Shown: positions 10,728-23,462 of the stretch, one piece after another
How the letters are laid out: every line of letters begins with the position of its first letter
Numbering within the stretch: position 1 is the first letter of the stretch
NCBI GenBank assembly: GCA_020746875.1
Contig: JAGTJL010000020.1
Span: 1,054,001-1,118,000 of the forward strand
Length of the DNA stretch: 64,000 bases
DNA from: Rhexocercosporidium sp. MPI-PUGE-AT-0058
Lineage: Eukaryota; Ascomycota; Leotiomycetes; Helotiales
Direction: 5' to 3'
Notes under the pieces: generated by a model
What the model saw: the letters and a program-made list of their open reading frames with translations, nothing else
Told to the model about the DNA's origin: nothing
The model's database searches: none
Position numbers and translations under genes: made by a program

Positions 10728-13036
10728 CTAGTCCACCTTCCCATTAGCCGGCCCGCCCAACAGCCCATCTTTCTCATCCAGTCTGAAGAAACCCCCTCTG
10801 CTCCTCCGCATACGTCCCTTACTCCAGACCGCAACGCCGATTAGGATACCAACCAGGAACCCAACTGATAGGTATGGGTGGCCCGAGATAGCAGCTCTGA
10901 TATCGAAGAAGAACTTTTCGAAACTCGAAATTGTGGATTTAGGCTTGATCTTGGGGGGTGAGGTGATGACTTTAGGTATCGTTTCTAGGATGGAAGTGCG
11001 CGATGCCATGATCGAGTTGCCAGTGATAGTCGTGTCCCAATATCTCCGTTGCTGTGATGAATGTTAGTGGCTTTTCCAAAATCAACAACGAAAATACTTA
11101 CATCCTCGTCATTGATGATGACTTTCTCGCCATCTTTGGCAACTTCAATACCATAAGTCGTTCTGATCCACCTTTCCCAGAAAACACCATCCACCCAAGC
11201 GAATCCAACTTCCTTCTGTTCAGATTTGTCCATGTTGATGCGGATGCTCTTAGCGGCTCGGAGTGCCCGTTGATCATTACGGTCCTCGGCTTCTTCGAGT
11301 CTCAATTGCTTGGCATCTCGTAACTCTTGACGTTCGCGTTGGAATGCCAAAGTTTGCTTGTCCATCCATTCGAGAGCCGCACTCTTGATCTCCTTTTTGG
11401 CAATCAAGAACTCGTCTGGACGTTCACGGGTGAGTATACCCAGTACCACAAGCTTGCCATCCATGATTTCCCGAGAATTAGAAGCTGTAAGCTCAGGAAC
11501 GATCGGTAGCCAAACAGACTGCATCCAGTTAAGGACCTGTCTGAAATCCCGCATGTCTTTGGGAGCGAGCGCTGTATAATAAGTGGGGCGTCCATCTCTG
11601 GAGACAAGGAGTCTAGGCCATGTTGTGATCTTATAACGCTCGGCCAATTTAGCACTGTTAGTCTTCACTAACTTCGCGTGTCCAATCAAGCTCAAGGTCA
11701 ATCTTTCCAGAGCAGCGAAGTCCTCCGTAGTCGTAGCATGGTCGTAGAAATAAAGGAAGATGACCTCTTCCTTCTCCTCCAGTTCCGCAAATTCCAAAGC
11801 ATCAATATCCTTCACTCCATCACCGACATCGATAGCCTTGTTGGCATATGATACGAAATCGCCAAGACCTCGAAGACCTTCATATTCCACACGCTCTCCA
11901 CCACGAAAAAATAGAATAGTAGGGTATCCTCTCAGTCGAACTTCCTTGCACAGTCTCGACTCGGCATCACAGTTGACCTCTCCAATATTTAGTTTTCCCT
12001 TCATCTCTTTCGCAAGTTGGATCCAGTTCGGGGCCATAGCCTGGCAATGATGGCACCACGGAGCGTAGAACTTGATGAACCATGGTTCTTGGGTCATGGT
12101 GACTTGATTTTGGAAGCTTTCTGCCGTAAACGAGATGGATTTGCCTAAAGTATTTGGAATAGCCGTGGATTTGGGTGGAAGTAATGCTTGTTTTGGTTTC
12201 GCGGGAGTCGCCTTCACTGCGGTGCTGGGAGCCTTTGTTTCTTCCTCTTGAGCATCAGAGCTCGCGGATGGAGCAGTGGCCTTTACAGTGCTTGAACCAA
12301 CAGGTACAGCGGCGGCGGGCCCAGTAGATTTGACGTCCGCAGGCTGTGGGCCTTGATATTCCTTCGAGGTCTTATCACCTGTAGCTGGCAGCTCTGGACC
12401 TCCGACTGGCCTTGATCCTGGTCGAATCGATTCTAGAGAAGATTCCACAAATTGACTTAACGTCTTCATATCCTTGGCTCCCTCGAGTCGCTTGACTTCT
12501 ACTCCATCCTTGTAAAGTACAAAGGTTGGGAAAGATCCAACCTTGTGTTCCGAACAGGCGGTTCCAAAAGCAATACAGTCGAGGTTTCCAAAATGGTAGT
12601 TGTAGTAGGCGGTGAATGTGTTCAAAGAAGATGACGAGCTATCTGTAGATGGTCCAGCCGGAACAGGTTTCGACGTGTAGTAAAATTCGTACAGGGTTTG
12701 CCATGTTGGCGCGACGTGGACACAGTGAGGGCAGTAGGGTCTAGATAACAGTTACTCATCGAGTCTCATGGCAATTGGATAGCGCAAAAATGGGGGAACT
12801 CACGAGTAATGCTTCACAAACCACATGCCGTCTTTGACTGTCGCATTGAACGTCTCTCCATCCAGGATCGGGATAGGAGGGACCTCAACCCCATTGAATA
12901 TCGTTGGTGGCGGCCCTTCTGCAGCATCATCCGCGTTGTCTGCTGCTGCTACATCTCTCTTTCCAAACCTCTGTTGTGAGGACTGCGCTATTACTGAAGA
13001 TGCGAAAAGAGTGTAGAGAGCTGGAAGGACACGCAT
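10728..13036 (-). CDS. membrane-anchored protein disulfide isomerase, Eps1-like
   Basis: Thioredoxin-fold oxidoreductase of the ER that forms or isomerises disulfides. Exons 13036-12804, 12740-11102 and 11051-10728 give 731 aa. A signal peptide (MRVLPALYTLFASSVIAQS) leads. The first thioredoxin active site, C81-P-H-C84, is split by the first intron just before it. A second, PWCHHC, has C307 and C310. A Lys/Ala/Pro-rich linker separates the two. A non-catalytic region and a charged helix follow, then one membrane segment near residues 684-700 (LSVGFLVGILIGVAVW) and a short basic cytosolic tail. Length, CPHC motif and C-terminal anchor match yeast Eps1 (701 aa), an ER-membrane PDI involved in quality control; the Eps1 assignment is inference. 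The start is the first ATG of the signal peptide. It diverges from TDP1 with a 457-bp shared promoter. Confidence 0.88.
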
Positions 13037-13493
13037 GTTGGCGGAATTGCCTCGTTCTCCTGAGACGGGAGGTGGAGCGGCTCAACCGCCTACGATCGAG
13101 TTGAGGGCGGCAATTGCAGGATAAACAGCAGACGAAACTGGCGCAATATTGCACAATTCCAGAGGATCTATTGTCGTCGCGGTCGAGAGTCGCTGGCCTG
13201 ATGGATTAACGAGTGGATGGGGCTTACGATTCCCTTCCTTTATCGTCACTCTTCCAGATTTCTAAAGATGGGACGCGGCCACTAAGGGGTTAGCGGCACC
13301 CTGACTTGGCTTGGCTTCGCTTCGCTGAGAGGCAACAGCCAACAGCCTCCGTGTTAAGATAACGTGATCCGATATTTATATCGACCGATCTGGAATGCTT
13401 GTTAATAAGTAACTTCGAAGAACTTTCTTGTCGAGAGCTCGGAGATAGTTCACATCAAGAACTGCCTCGAATATTGCGAAACCTCACAAGAAT
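13037..13493. other. divergent promoter shared by the PDI gene and TDP1
   Basis: 457 bp between two divergently transcribed starts. It should hold both core promoters. A TATTTATA-like stretch is seen at about 13373. No ORF of interest. Confidence 0.5.
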
Positions 13494-15491
13494 ATGGGGG
13501 ACATGTCAGAAGAACGATCTCGAAAGAGACGTCGAGTAAGCAACGACGATGAACCACCAGAACCTAAGAATAGCGAGAGAGAGCTACCTCACAGCTTGAC
13601 ACGCTCCATATCACCTCCTCCTCTTCGTCGAAGTCGAAACACTGGAAACGAAAGTCCCCGGGTCATGAAGTCTCCTTTCCAGCTCACCTGGGTCCGCGAC
13701 CTTCCTGAATCATCCAACCAAGATGCCGTCTCGTTGAAGGATATTCTTGGCGATCCTATGATCTCTGAGTGCTGGGAATTCAACTATCTGCACAATTTGG
13801 ACTTCTTGATGGACGCGTTTGACCCTGACGTTCGCGATCTTATCAAGGTTCACGTGGTCCATGGCTTTTGGAAGAACGAGGATCGCGGCCGGCTCAGTTT
13901 AAAGGTATAAATACTTGTGCCTTCGTGTTTATGAGCATTGGACTGTATAAAAGAATATCATCGACTATGGAGGCATTCGTTGCTGGCAAAGGCGGAACGC
14001 TAATCTCTTCTGATAGGCTCAAGCTGAGAAGTACCCGAACATCACGCTTCACACAGCTTACATGCCAGAAATGTTCGGTACTCATCACACCAAGGTAATG
14101 ATCTTCTCCAAAAAGAGGCCTACAATTAACCACCTATCTAGATGCTTGTTCTCCTTAGACACGATGATACCGCCCAAATTATCATTCAGTGGGTGTTTCC
14201 GAATTCTTTCTTCCCCCGTCAGGTCGTTTCCAAAGGGTCGTGTCCTACCTCTGGCTCCTTCAGACGTGTATTAAAATGACCTCGGTGCTTTGAGAGCGCA
14301 TTCAACCAAGCACTGCTAATTCCGAGATCATTTTTAGCACAGCAAATATGATACCATTCGACTGGACCAACATGACACAGGCAGCCTGGACGTCGCCGCT
14401 CCTTCCTCTACGGAGCCCTACTAGTCTACCCGACGTTACACAACCAGGCCCCATAGGTAGCGGAACTAGGTTCAAAGTTGATTTTCTGAATTACTTGAAA
14501 GCCTACGACAATAATCCTAAGCGAGTGATCTGCAAGCCGCTTGTTGAGATGCTTGAAAAGCATGACTTCTCAGCCGTTCGAGGAGCTCTAGTTGGAAGCG
14601 TCCCAGGAAAACATCACGTCGAAAAAGACTCCGAGACAGCATGGGGCTGGGCAGGGTTGAAGGACGTACTAAGTACCATACCAGTACAAAGCAAGGATGG
14701 CCAAATTGTCATTCAGATATCATCGATCGCTACCTTGTCAGAGAAGTGGACCGACAAGACCTTGTTCAACGCCATGAGTACTTCTAAGAATGTCTCAAAT
14801 TCGAAGTTAGCATTCAAGATTATCTTTCCGACTGCTAATGAGATCCGGAGATCATTGAATGGCTACGAATCTGGCAGTGCGATCCACACGAAAATCCAGT
14901 CGACAGCTCAGGCAAAACAGGTCCAGTACTTGAAACCCATGTTATGCCATTGGGCTAGCGATAGCGATGATCGTGCTTCCAGTTCAGGACCAATATCTGA
15001 TGCAGGTAGGAAGAGGGCTGCTCCTCACATCAAGACCTTCATCCGATTCGCTGATGCCAAGAACTCTTCTATCGATGTAAGTCCTACTTATAGAGAAGTT
15101 TTACTTCCTCGTTTTCTGCTTTGGAATTTTCGTTTTTCGCCAGGAGAGCAGAGTCGCTGATCTTCAATAGTGGATGTTAGTAACCTCTGCCAATCTATCA
15201 AAACAAGCCTGGGGAGAAGCAATGACTGCTGGCGGCGATATTCGGATCTGCAGCTATGAATTGGGGGTCATGGTCTGGCCCGAACTATTCGGAGAGAAAG
15301 CAACAATGGTCCCAACATTCAAGACTGACATGCCATCGGGCGATTCCGGAAAGGCAGGAGAATTGGTCATAGGAGCAAGAATGCCGTATGACCTACCTCT
15401 GGTTCCATATGGGAAGGATGATCTGCCATGGTGCGCCAGTTCTTCATACAAAGAACTAGATTGGAAGGGTGATTCATACAGGGTGGAGTAA
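13494..15491 (+). CDS. TDP1: tyrosyl-DNA phosphodiesterase 1
   Basis: TDP1 removes trapped topoisomerase I and other 3' adducts from DNA ends; it belongs to the phospholipase D superfamily and acts in the nucleus. Five exons, 13494-13904, 14017-14094, 14142-14188, 14338-15076 and 15171-15491, join in phase to 531 aa. The N-terminus is basic (RKRRR) and disordered, a likely nuclear signal. The first catalytic motif is H161-x-K163 in GTHHTK, split from its continuation MLVLLRHDD by intron 2. The second is H409-x-K411 in APHIKTFIRF, followed by the conserved MLVTSANLSKQAWGE. HTANMIPFDWTNMTQAAW is also a family block. Both HKD signatures are intact, so an active enzyme is expected. The length is ordinary for a fungal TDP1. 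Confidence 0.93.
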
Positions 15492-15681
15492 CCGGGTACA
15501 ACCATATCTCCAAGACGGAGTCTCACAACATGAAATATGAGTAGCGAGTCACACAGCATAGCCATTGCATTGCAGAAGAGGAACACAAATTCATGAACCC
15601 TCCATTACCATGCGGCCACTAAAAATTCCACCCAGCCACCCATATCCATCATAATTTCATGTGCTTCCTGGCATTAACTCT

Positions 15682-16172
15682 CTACGAGCCAACAGCCTCA
15701 GGGCTCTTGTTGGCATCATAACCGTACTTCTCCTTCAGCGACTCAACGAGCGCGACGTACTTCTCCTTAGCCTCGTCACTGGTAAGACCCTCGTCGACGA
15801 TCTTCTGCCACGCGCGCTTCTTCGCCTTGCCCTATTGCCACACCCGAAGTATTAGTATGTATATCATCCCAACTGCATCCCACCACAAGAGAAAAATCCC
15901 TCAACACATCCTGTCATCTGCCAAAACGTACCTTGAGGTCAAAGGTACCAGGTTGCTCAGCCTTCGTGATGTCCTCTCCAGACGCAACTTTGTACAGTCC
16001 TACATCGCAAACTCATCAGCACCTATCTCTTAGAAGCTACCCATCTCCGACCCCACATCTTTATTCCGTAGGTGGGCATCGAGAACTAACCGTAGAGACT
16101 CAGGAGATCGTCATTCGAGGGCTTGGAAGTCAACTTCTTCGAGTCGGCGACGGCGGTTTCGAATGCAGACAT
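15682..16172 (-). CDS. ACB1: acyl-CoA-binding protein
   Basis: Small cytosolic carrier that binds medium- to long-chain acyl-CoA esters and buffers their pool. Three exons, 16172-16091, 15999-15932 and 15831-15682, give 99 aa. The family signature is visible across the joins: LTSKPSNDDLLSLYGLYKVA, then GTFDLKGKAKKRAWQ, then VALVESLKEKYG. The Tyr and Lys residues of the ligand pocket are present. The frames around it are too short to stand as single ORFs, so the gene is only apparent after splicing. It is convergent with TDP1 (190 bp between stops) and diverges from the PTEN gene. Confidence 0.92.
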
Positions 16173-17903
16173 GATTGCGTAGGTAGGTAGGTAACTTGGT
16201 TTCCTTCCTTTTTGTTGAGGGGTTGCGTCTGCGGGGTAGGAAAGGAATCTTGTCAGCTGTCTCTAGCTTTGCTGTATTTGTGGAGGGAATTGATGAGAGC
16301 TTAGACGAGGGTAGGAGGGCAGGAGGGTTTACTTGGATATTGTTTGAGAGGTTTTGTTCGGTAGGTTGGGATAGAGACTTGAGATGTGAGAGTTTGTCTT
16401 GTTGGCACGAGGTAAGATGGCGGGGTTTAGGGCGGGGCAGAATCGAGGCTAAATTCCGCTTTTATCACAGGTAGTGAAGTGAGTGAGTGGTCAATGGAAC
16501 GTGAACGTCACCTCATCGTCAAGGAACATTCGTTATTGGATTTGGAAGAACCTCTTCACTAGCATGAACTGCTATGCAAATTTTTTGTCCTTTCTTTTTT
16601 GGATTCCTCTCTCTTTATCGTAGATATTCTTGAACTTTTCAAGGTCGAGGAATTCATTAGTTGGACCTCGGTAACTCCAAATGTCGTCTTTTATCAGCCA
16701 GGAGGACTTCTACCTATTAGTTTTGAGTGCAAGTATTGCTTGTTTTGTTGTTTAAACTTTTTGGTGAATTCACTGTTTTTCTTTCCTGCCATTCTGGGCT
16801 CTCAACTTGAACCCCCTCATGTTCCCAGAGTGTTGAACCTATATCTCCTTTGGCTACCACCCGTTTGAAATCGAATCTTTGACTTTCCAGTGTAGCATCC
16901 TATTCAAATCCATTGCGCATCATCCCTAGAAGAGCACTTAGCTAATCTAGCAGCGCACTCCTTTGCAATATGTGAAGGCATATATTTCACGTGACTTTTA
17001 TGAGCATCTGATTTGGCCTCGCAGCCACCGGTCCTTGGGTCTTGCGACCATCAAGTTTGTGTTGACTATTCCTGTTCAAGGTTCCAAAATTTCGAAGACT
17101 TTTAAGCCACATGAGTGGGATTCGGGAGCACAGTGACTCCATCAATTTTGGTCACCAAGCTTTCTCCATACCCAGGCCACTCAAGTACTTTGATAACAAG
17201 AGAAAATAGGCCTATGATCCCTGCTAAGAAAGATTTCATGATCTGATTGAGCTCCTGTGAACAGACTTGTAAAGGCCAAGCTTCTAAGAGAAAGTAGTTG
17301 GATTCATTATTAAGGATCTTCTGTGGTAGATTTTATTAACGTGAGCTCCTTGTTTTTTTGATTGTTTTCTTTACCAATCCTGCAATTTACAGAGAGAGTA
17401 TGATTCTGATTATTGAAGCCTCAAGCTCCTAATGATATCTGAAATGCAGACTCGTGATAAATCTTTGAATGGAATACCCCCATAGTGTCTACCCAGGCTC
17501 CCCGAGAATGGTACTGATTATTTTGGCCTGTTGTTCCATTAATTTCTGACAAGTACTGTACCGAAACCACCTCAAACAACCACTATATGCAAACGATCAC
17601 AGCATGCAACTTCAAAAAGACCTACATTATCAGATGCTCTTTTCCAGAAGTCAAATACTGAATGTAAACAGGCAAGTTCATCCGAAGTCAACCCTCGAAT
17701 CTGTCAGGGGCTCGGCTATTGTACAGTAAGAAGTGGCTGTGCTCAGCCTCTCAGTCCAAACCCAGGATCAGCAGGGCAGGGTTCAATGACGTCTCTGTGG
17801 CTCACCAGCCCCAACCCGCCCCATCTTCTAGGAGAGGACAAAAATGTACAACTCCTCCTCCCACCATTCCACAAGCCAATAACCTCCCGAATACCTCCAA
17901 AAA
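16173..17903. other. divergent spacer between ACB1 and the PTEN gene
   Basis: 1.7 kb without a supported gene. AT-richer than the flanking coding DNA, with pyrimidine tracts. The sequence just before 17904 (CCTCCCGAATACCTCCAAAAA) looks like a leader. Nothing else recognised. Confidence 0.45.
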
Positions 17904-19778
17904 ATGGCCTCATTCCTCCGTCAACTCGTCGCAGGTCCTCGCTCGCGCCATCCAGAAGCAGGATTAGACCTCTGCTACGTTACGGACCAAATCATCGCGA
18001 CCTCCGGTCCCAGCGGTACATATCCGCAGCGAGCGTACCGCAACCCTCTAGACCAACTCGTCAAGTTTCTGGACTATAAACATGGCGAGGACTGGGCGAT
18101 TTGGGAGTTCAGAGCTGAGGGGACGGGATATCCTGACGAGGAGGTGTATGGAAGAGTATGGCACTATCCATGGCCGGATCATCATCCCCCGCCATTCAGG
18201 CTGGTGCCTATGATCATGGCGGGGATGAGGAATTGGTTGAATGAGAGTGACGGGAAGGCAGAGGAAGTGGGGAAGGATGGGAGGAAAGTCGAGAGGAAGA
18301 GAGTCGTGGTTGTGCATTGCAAGGCTGGGAAGGGAAGAAGTGGTACAATGGCATGCAGTTATCTGATCAGCGAGTGTGGATGGACGCCTGCGGAAGCTCT
18401 GGCTCGCTTCACCGAACGGAGAATGAGACCTGGATTTGGACAAGGCGTCAGCATACCCAGCCAGTTGAGATGGGTAGGCTACGTAGACAGATGGACGAAA
18501 TCCAACAAAGTCTACGTCGAGAGACAGATTGAGATACTGGAAGTCCACGCCTGGGGCTTGCGAGACGGAGTTAAAGTACAGGTGGAGGGGTTTGTCGACG
18601 AAGGCAAAACAATCAAGCTCTTCCACGTCTTCACGAAGAAAGAAAGAGCAGTAGTGGAAGGCAACACACCCGGTGGAGGCGGCTTCACAGACATGATTTC
18701 CGACATGGCCGGATTTCAAAACGAAGCCAAAGTCAACAAATCCAAGAGCGCAGACCGGCTCAGCTCCATGCCCACACCTCAACCATCAGTACCAAACGAC
18801 ACCTCTAGCTCAACCTCTACAAGTGCCGAGGACACGGGTGCCGAATCTGGCGGCTCAGCCGTCATTTTCAAGCCATCAAGCCGAGTCATCCTCCCTTCAA
18901 GCGACGTCAACATCGATTTCGAACGCAGGAACAAAGCCTCTATGGGCTGGACGATGGTCACGGCCGTGGCACATGTCTGGTTCAACTGCTACTTCGAAGG
19001 CAACGGGCCGGAACAAGGCGGCAAACCGGATGAGAGCGGCGTCTTCGACATCGAATGGGATAAGATGGACGGCATCAAAGGCTCTAGCCGCAAGGGAGCT
19101 AGAGCATTCGATCGCATGTCCGTGATCTGGAAAGCGTACGATCCTGCACCGGGCCAGCAAGGCGCAAAGGAAGACGTCATCACAGAACCAGGCGTCAATT
19201 CCCCCGTTCAGCAAATGGCCCCGGCGAACTGGAAAGGTGGCAACAAGACCGAGCCCGGTCTAGGCAAGAATCTGGGATTGCGTACGGAGAGCCCGGCGAG
19301 TGCGGATGTCAGTAAAGCGAGTAGCATGAAGAGCAGCGGGCCAAACGACGACAACGATTCCGAGGAAGGTGTCAGGCCTAGCGGGCCAGCTGGAGAAGAA
19401 GATCTCGACGCTGAGGATATCGACGTGAAGCGTTTGCCGCAGCCGGATGCGAGTGGTTCGGAGCCTAGTCTGGCTGCTGTGAATGCTGGGCTGGATACAG
19501 CGTCGAGGACTACGCCCACGCCACCTCAGGGATTAGATAGGTAAGTAAAATTTTCTTATAAGGAGCTGTATATCTTTTTAAAATCTAAGTACTGACACCG
19601 ACCCAGTCACCCCTCAACCTCAACCCAAGCGCCACCACAAAACCGAACACCAGCCGCCGAAGCCGCAACAATAGCTACCTCCTCCCTTCCAGACAGCCTC
19701 CCAGCAGACCAACTCCAAGACGCAAAGCCGCACGGCTTAGGACATCTGCAATCGAGTAAGAAGACTTTCGATTCCTGA
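17904..19778 (+). CDS. TEP1: PTEN-type phosphoinositide 3-phosphatase
   Basis: PTEN/Tep1 dephosphorylates PI(3,4,5)P3 and counteracts PI3K signalling at membranes. Two exons, 17904-19540 and 19607-19778, give 602 aa. The N-terminus carries the PTEN pattern around GLDLCYVTDQIIATSGPSG. The WPD-type loop is WPDHHPP (D92). The P-loop is HCKAGKGRSG with nucleophile C139; the two Lys typical of PTEN 3-phosphatases are present. A charged insertion of about 20 residues precedes the P-loop. A C2-like region follows (VYVERQIEILEVHAW, then VWFNCYFEG), itself interrupted by a Ser/Thr-rich stretch (residues about 285-320). The C-terminal 180 residues are disordered and acidic. The start MASFLRQLVAGPR is the conserved beginning. 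Catalytic residues are intact. Confidence 0.93.
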
Positions 19779-20218
19779 GATTATGAATGATGTCTCATGA
19801 GACAAACTGGGATATCATGTTATGTTAAGGGTACTTCTTGTATGAATTAAGAGAGATTTGAATGCTTGTGATGAGTAGAGGGCGACGAGGAAAGGACTTT
19901 GGCGGGGTGATGAATGCATTAAATAATGGATGGTTTGCGACGAGGAATGGAAATATGAGATACCAGGCACGCATGAATGCAGATTGGCGTTCCGGAGGAG
20001 CATGTAGACTTCGATTATTCGCTAAGACAAATGCACGCATGAATTACTCGATTACAGCACGGTATTTTAAGCGAGCGAGTATGTAAATAGCACCCAACAC
20101 CGATCTATTCCTAGCGATCGCTCATCATGTACAACGCTGTTGGGGATTCTCAAAAGCTGACCCAGGAAATATTCGCTACCCAGCAAACTTCCAGTTTAGT
20201 TTATCGGTACCAATTTCC
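19779..20218. other. convergent 3' spacer
   Basis: Holds the 3' ends of the PTEN gene and the 764-aa gene. No coding frame with family features; the short frames in both strands overlap each other. Confidence 0.45.
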
Positions 20219-22563
20219 TCAGGCTACTGATGAACGGATCGGCGTCCCATCAGGTCTCTCAGAGGGACCTGGTACACTAGACAACCTAGCAAATGTTCCC
20301 TCATCTCTTGCAACCCGTTCGGCGCTTTCAGAGGAACGTGGTGGATTTGCAAGATACCGTTTTACGACGACTCTGAGATTGTTCGCTTGTGTAGTGTTGT
20401 TCGAATAGAGGTCAACGGTGTCGACACTTGTTCCAGACGCAGGTATACCAACGGGCGCTTCCGAACTCGCGTTTTGCCCGTTGGCCAAGACTCCTGGATT
20501 GTTGACACCAGGCACACACTGGCTACTGTGTAGAGCTCGTGTGGAACTAACATCATTTCCATTAAATGCGCCTCCACTAGAGCTGAGCACCGGATGAGCG
20601 GATTGTCGAGGTGCTTCAGCTCGAAAAACGCCTGGGTCAGTCACAGAGGCCCTTACTTTGGTGGCCCGCCCGATCGATGGCCACCAGCCATTTATACTTA
20701 GCTTCCTTAACGTCGCCCATTTCTGAGTACCTTTCCAGTTCTGGCTTGCTGTTCTGATTTTCTTGACTTGTTTCGGGCTCTCGCTACCACTTGAACCACT
20801 GCCCTGATTTCCAATTAGAGTGGGAGCCTGGCTAAATTTCCGGTCTTTCTGCAGCTGTTTGAGTCTGTACCGAGCATTATTGGTAGTCTCCATGTCCTGT
20901 CTTAATTGAGAGACGACTAATTCTGCAAATGGATACCCTTCGCCCAATGACAAGAAGCCCTGGATAAGAAGATCATTTGGATGTAGGCATGGCACATCTG
21001 CCTGGGGGCCATTTAGTCGATAGAAGTTCTGCCATCCTTCGATACTTGCTAGCTTTTCTGCCTCAGACTTAGCCTTTTCTTCAAGTAGCTGAACTTTGTG
21101 TTCTTGAAGTAGCTGGTGGAGTGAGAGGTCAGCCTTCTGAAAACGATCATCTTCAAGATGCTGCTTGTATGAAAAGGATTTCTTACACTAACAAGTTCGA
21201 TTGCCAAGTCCATCTTGAGATCTTGAGAACGACTGGAAGCCTTGATATGTCTGAGGATCTGTTTGTAATTGATTGGGCTATGAGCACTCGGCTTATGTGT
21301 CTGAGCCTCCGACACCCCAACGACACTTTTGTCTGTATTGGAACCAGTGGCTCCATCGTCTCTTTCGTCCGAATTGGAACCATTTACTTCGCCGTCTCCT
21401 TTGTCTGAGTTGGGACCTGTGCCTGGCCGATCCGCGACAGGCTGATCAGGTTCTATTTTCCCTCCTAGTGTACACGATTTGCAGACATAATTAGACACAG
21501 GATGTACCCTGTTCTTTCTTTCATGTGGATAAAGAAATGGTTCCTCCGATCCAGTGGCAACGGTGTGATTCTGCTCCTCTGCAGTGTGGAAGGACTTGGG
21601 AGAGGTAAGCAAATGCTGATCGGTATTTGTACGAGGGTGTTGATGCCTGGGTTTGGGTAGTGGTGGACTAGAAGACGATAATGGCAGTGCTTCCTGATGG
21701 GTCACTGAATCTGGATTCTGGGAGAAGTAAGAGCCGGAGGGTGGTGCGAATTCAGCTCCACTAATGACTGGAACATCTCGCTCTGGAATAATCTGAGAGC
21801 CCGCGCCTGGTGAGACATCTTTCATCTCTAGCATATTTATCGCCTGGGCCATGAGCTCATTCGGTTGACTGTCAACCCGGTTTTCTTTCTCGTCACGCTG
21901 CTGCAAGCCTCCACAATTGTCCTCCACGCTTTGAACTCGAGGAACAGAAGCGACTGCTGCAACTGAAGAGCTGGCCAGCATCCTACCAACAGGAGCAGGT
22001 GCTGACTGCCGCGAGACAGGCGCCGGTCTACCTAGATTCGAGGCCGATGGCCCTCCAACCGAAGAGCCCTCCATTGACGAAGCCCCAAGATATCCAACGT
22101 TCCCCGGAGAGATCCGACTTCCCGGCGTCGAATTCGAAGTAGCATTATCAATATCAGTGTAAGATGGCGACTCCAGGTTCTGCGGGTCATGACCAAAACC
22201 GAATGTGTACCCGTGGTATTTCAACTCTTTCTGCGTTTCCCGCCTCTCCCTTTCTAGTCTCTCCCTTTCCTCGACCTCGTCCGGATCATCGCCTAACCCA
22301 TACGGGAATCCACGGCCACGTTCTCCTTCCTGCTGTGCTTCCTCCCTACGACCGCCTTCATTGACCCAATTCCGTACTACCTCTCCACCTCGTCCCCTCT
22401 GCGCGCGGTGCAATAGATACGAAATACATGCATCACGCTGTATCCTCTCCAGATCCGCGTCTGTTAAGTTGATGATGGGCCGTTCCGTGTATGAGTTATG
22501 CGGTGGTTTCGGTCCTGTCTTCTGCCCTGGGAATGAGAAGAATCGTGTCAGGAAGGGAGCCAT
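20219..22563 (-). CDS. hypothetical protein, 764 aa, mostly disordered with a helical C-terminal region
   Basis: I do not recognise the family. Two exons, 22563-21187 and 21136-20219, with a 50-nt intron (donor GTAAGA, acceptor TTTCAG) that restores frame and removes an out-of-frame tail. The N-terminus is basic, then has a likely conserved helix (LTDADLERIQRDACISYLL) and an Arg/Glu-rich charged helix. Residues about 150-430 are Ser/Pro/Gln-rich and disordered. After the join a helical stretch (LLQEHKVQLLEEKAKSEAEK) leads to the WQNFYRLNG and LLIQGFLSLGEGYPFAELV block, the most protein-like part. No membrane segment, signal peptide or catalytic motif is visible. The gene is a real coding unit by length and phase continuity, but its function is open. 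Confidence 0.75.
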
Positions 22564-23462
22564 GATTAGCTTAGCTTGATATGGTGTGAATGGCTATTTC
22601 GTTGTGTGGATTGGAGAATGACTCTACAAGCGAGAGAAATTGCTGTAGCTAGCGATACTCCTTGGATGATAGTGGATGTTGATGTGTTGTTGGTGCTGGG
22701 ATGGGGGAGAGAAAGCTAGGGAAGATGCGAAAAAGGACTTTGATAGACAGGATAAAGTTTCTTTGGTACTGAAGAAGGAGCAATCTGACGAGTAGTGAAT
22801 CAATTGAGCGGGAAATCAAAAGCTAGGCTAATAGAACTCGAAATGTCCAAATTAGGAAGTTACCATTGCCTCGAAGATGCCGACTCGGACCCAAGAACCA
22901 TCGGACAAATCGTCACTCTCACTTGAGGTTTCAGCTCACACCTCTAGATTTTTGATATCATCAAGGAAATATCCAAGAGAAAAGTAGGAGAGATAATCTG
23001 CTTGAAAGCGAAGCAGAGATTAAGACCGACTATCTTTCTCGTTCATGAAAAGCGCAAGCAACGACTTTGAGAAAAGGTTCTTTTCGCACCACCCAATACG
23101 AAAAGCTATCCTACCTAGTTAGGATCTGTGTCTGAACTCGAAACCACAACATTAACAACCGATAGAATATGAAGCTCTAAACCTATTCACTTCACCCCAT
23201 ACTCAAACTTGACTCCTCATCTATCTATCAGCAGAGTCTCGGATTCCAACGACCGTATTTCCAATTAGGATTTCGAATTCAACGTGTCTGTCTGTGTCAT
23301 ACCTTATAGGTAGAGAGAATAGTAGGTCTGGTATAAAACGCCATCGCTAATGCAAGTCAAAAAATGCCCTCCCTGAGCAATAATTACCCCTTTTCAATCC
23401 AACCCAATCGAGCCCTGCTATTGTCGCCTTAACTCCATCCCAATTCCCACAATAGCCATATA
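22564..23462. other. spacer, promoter side of the 764-aa gene and 3' side of the cyclin gene
   Basis: About 900 bp with no supported coding frame. Both neighbours are on the minus strand. Confidence 0.45.
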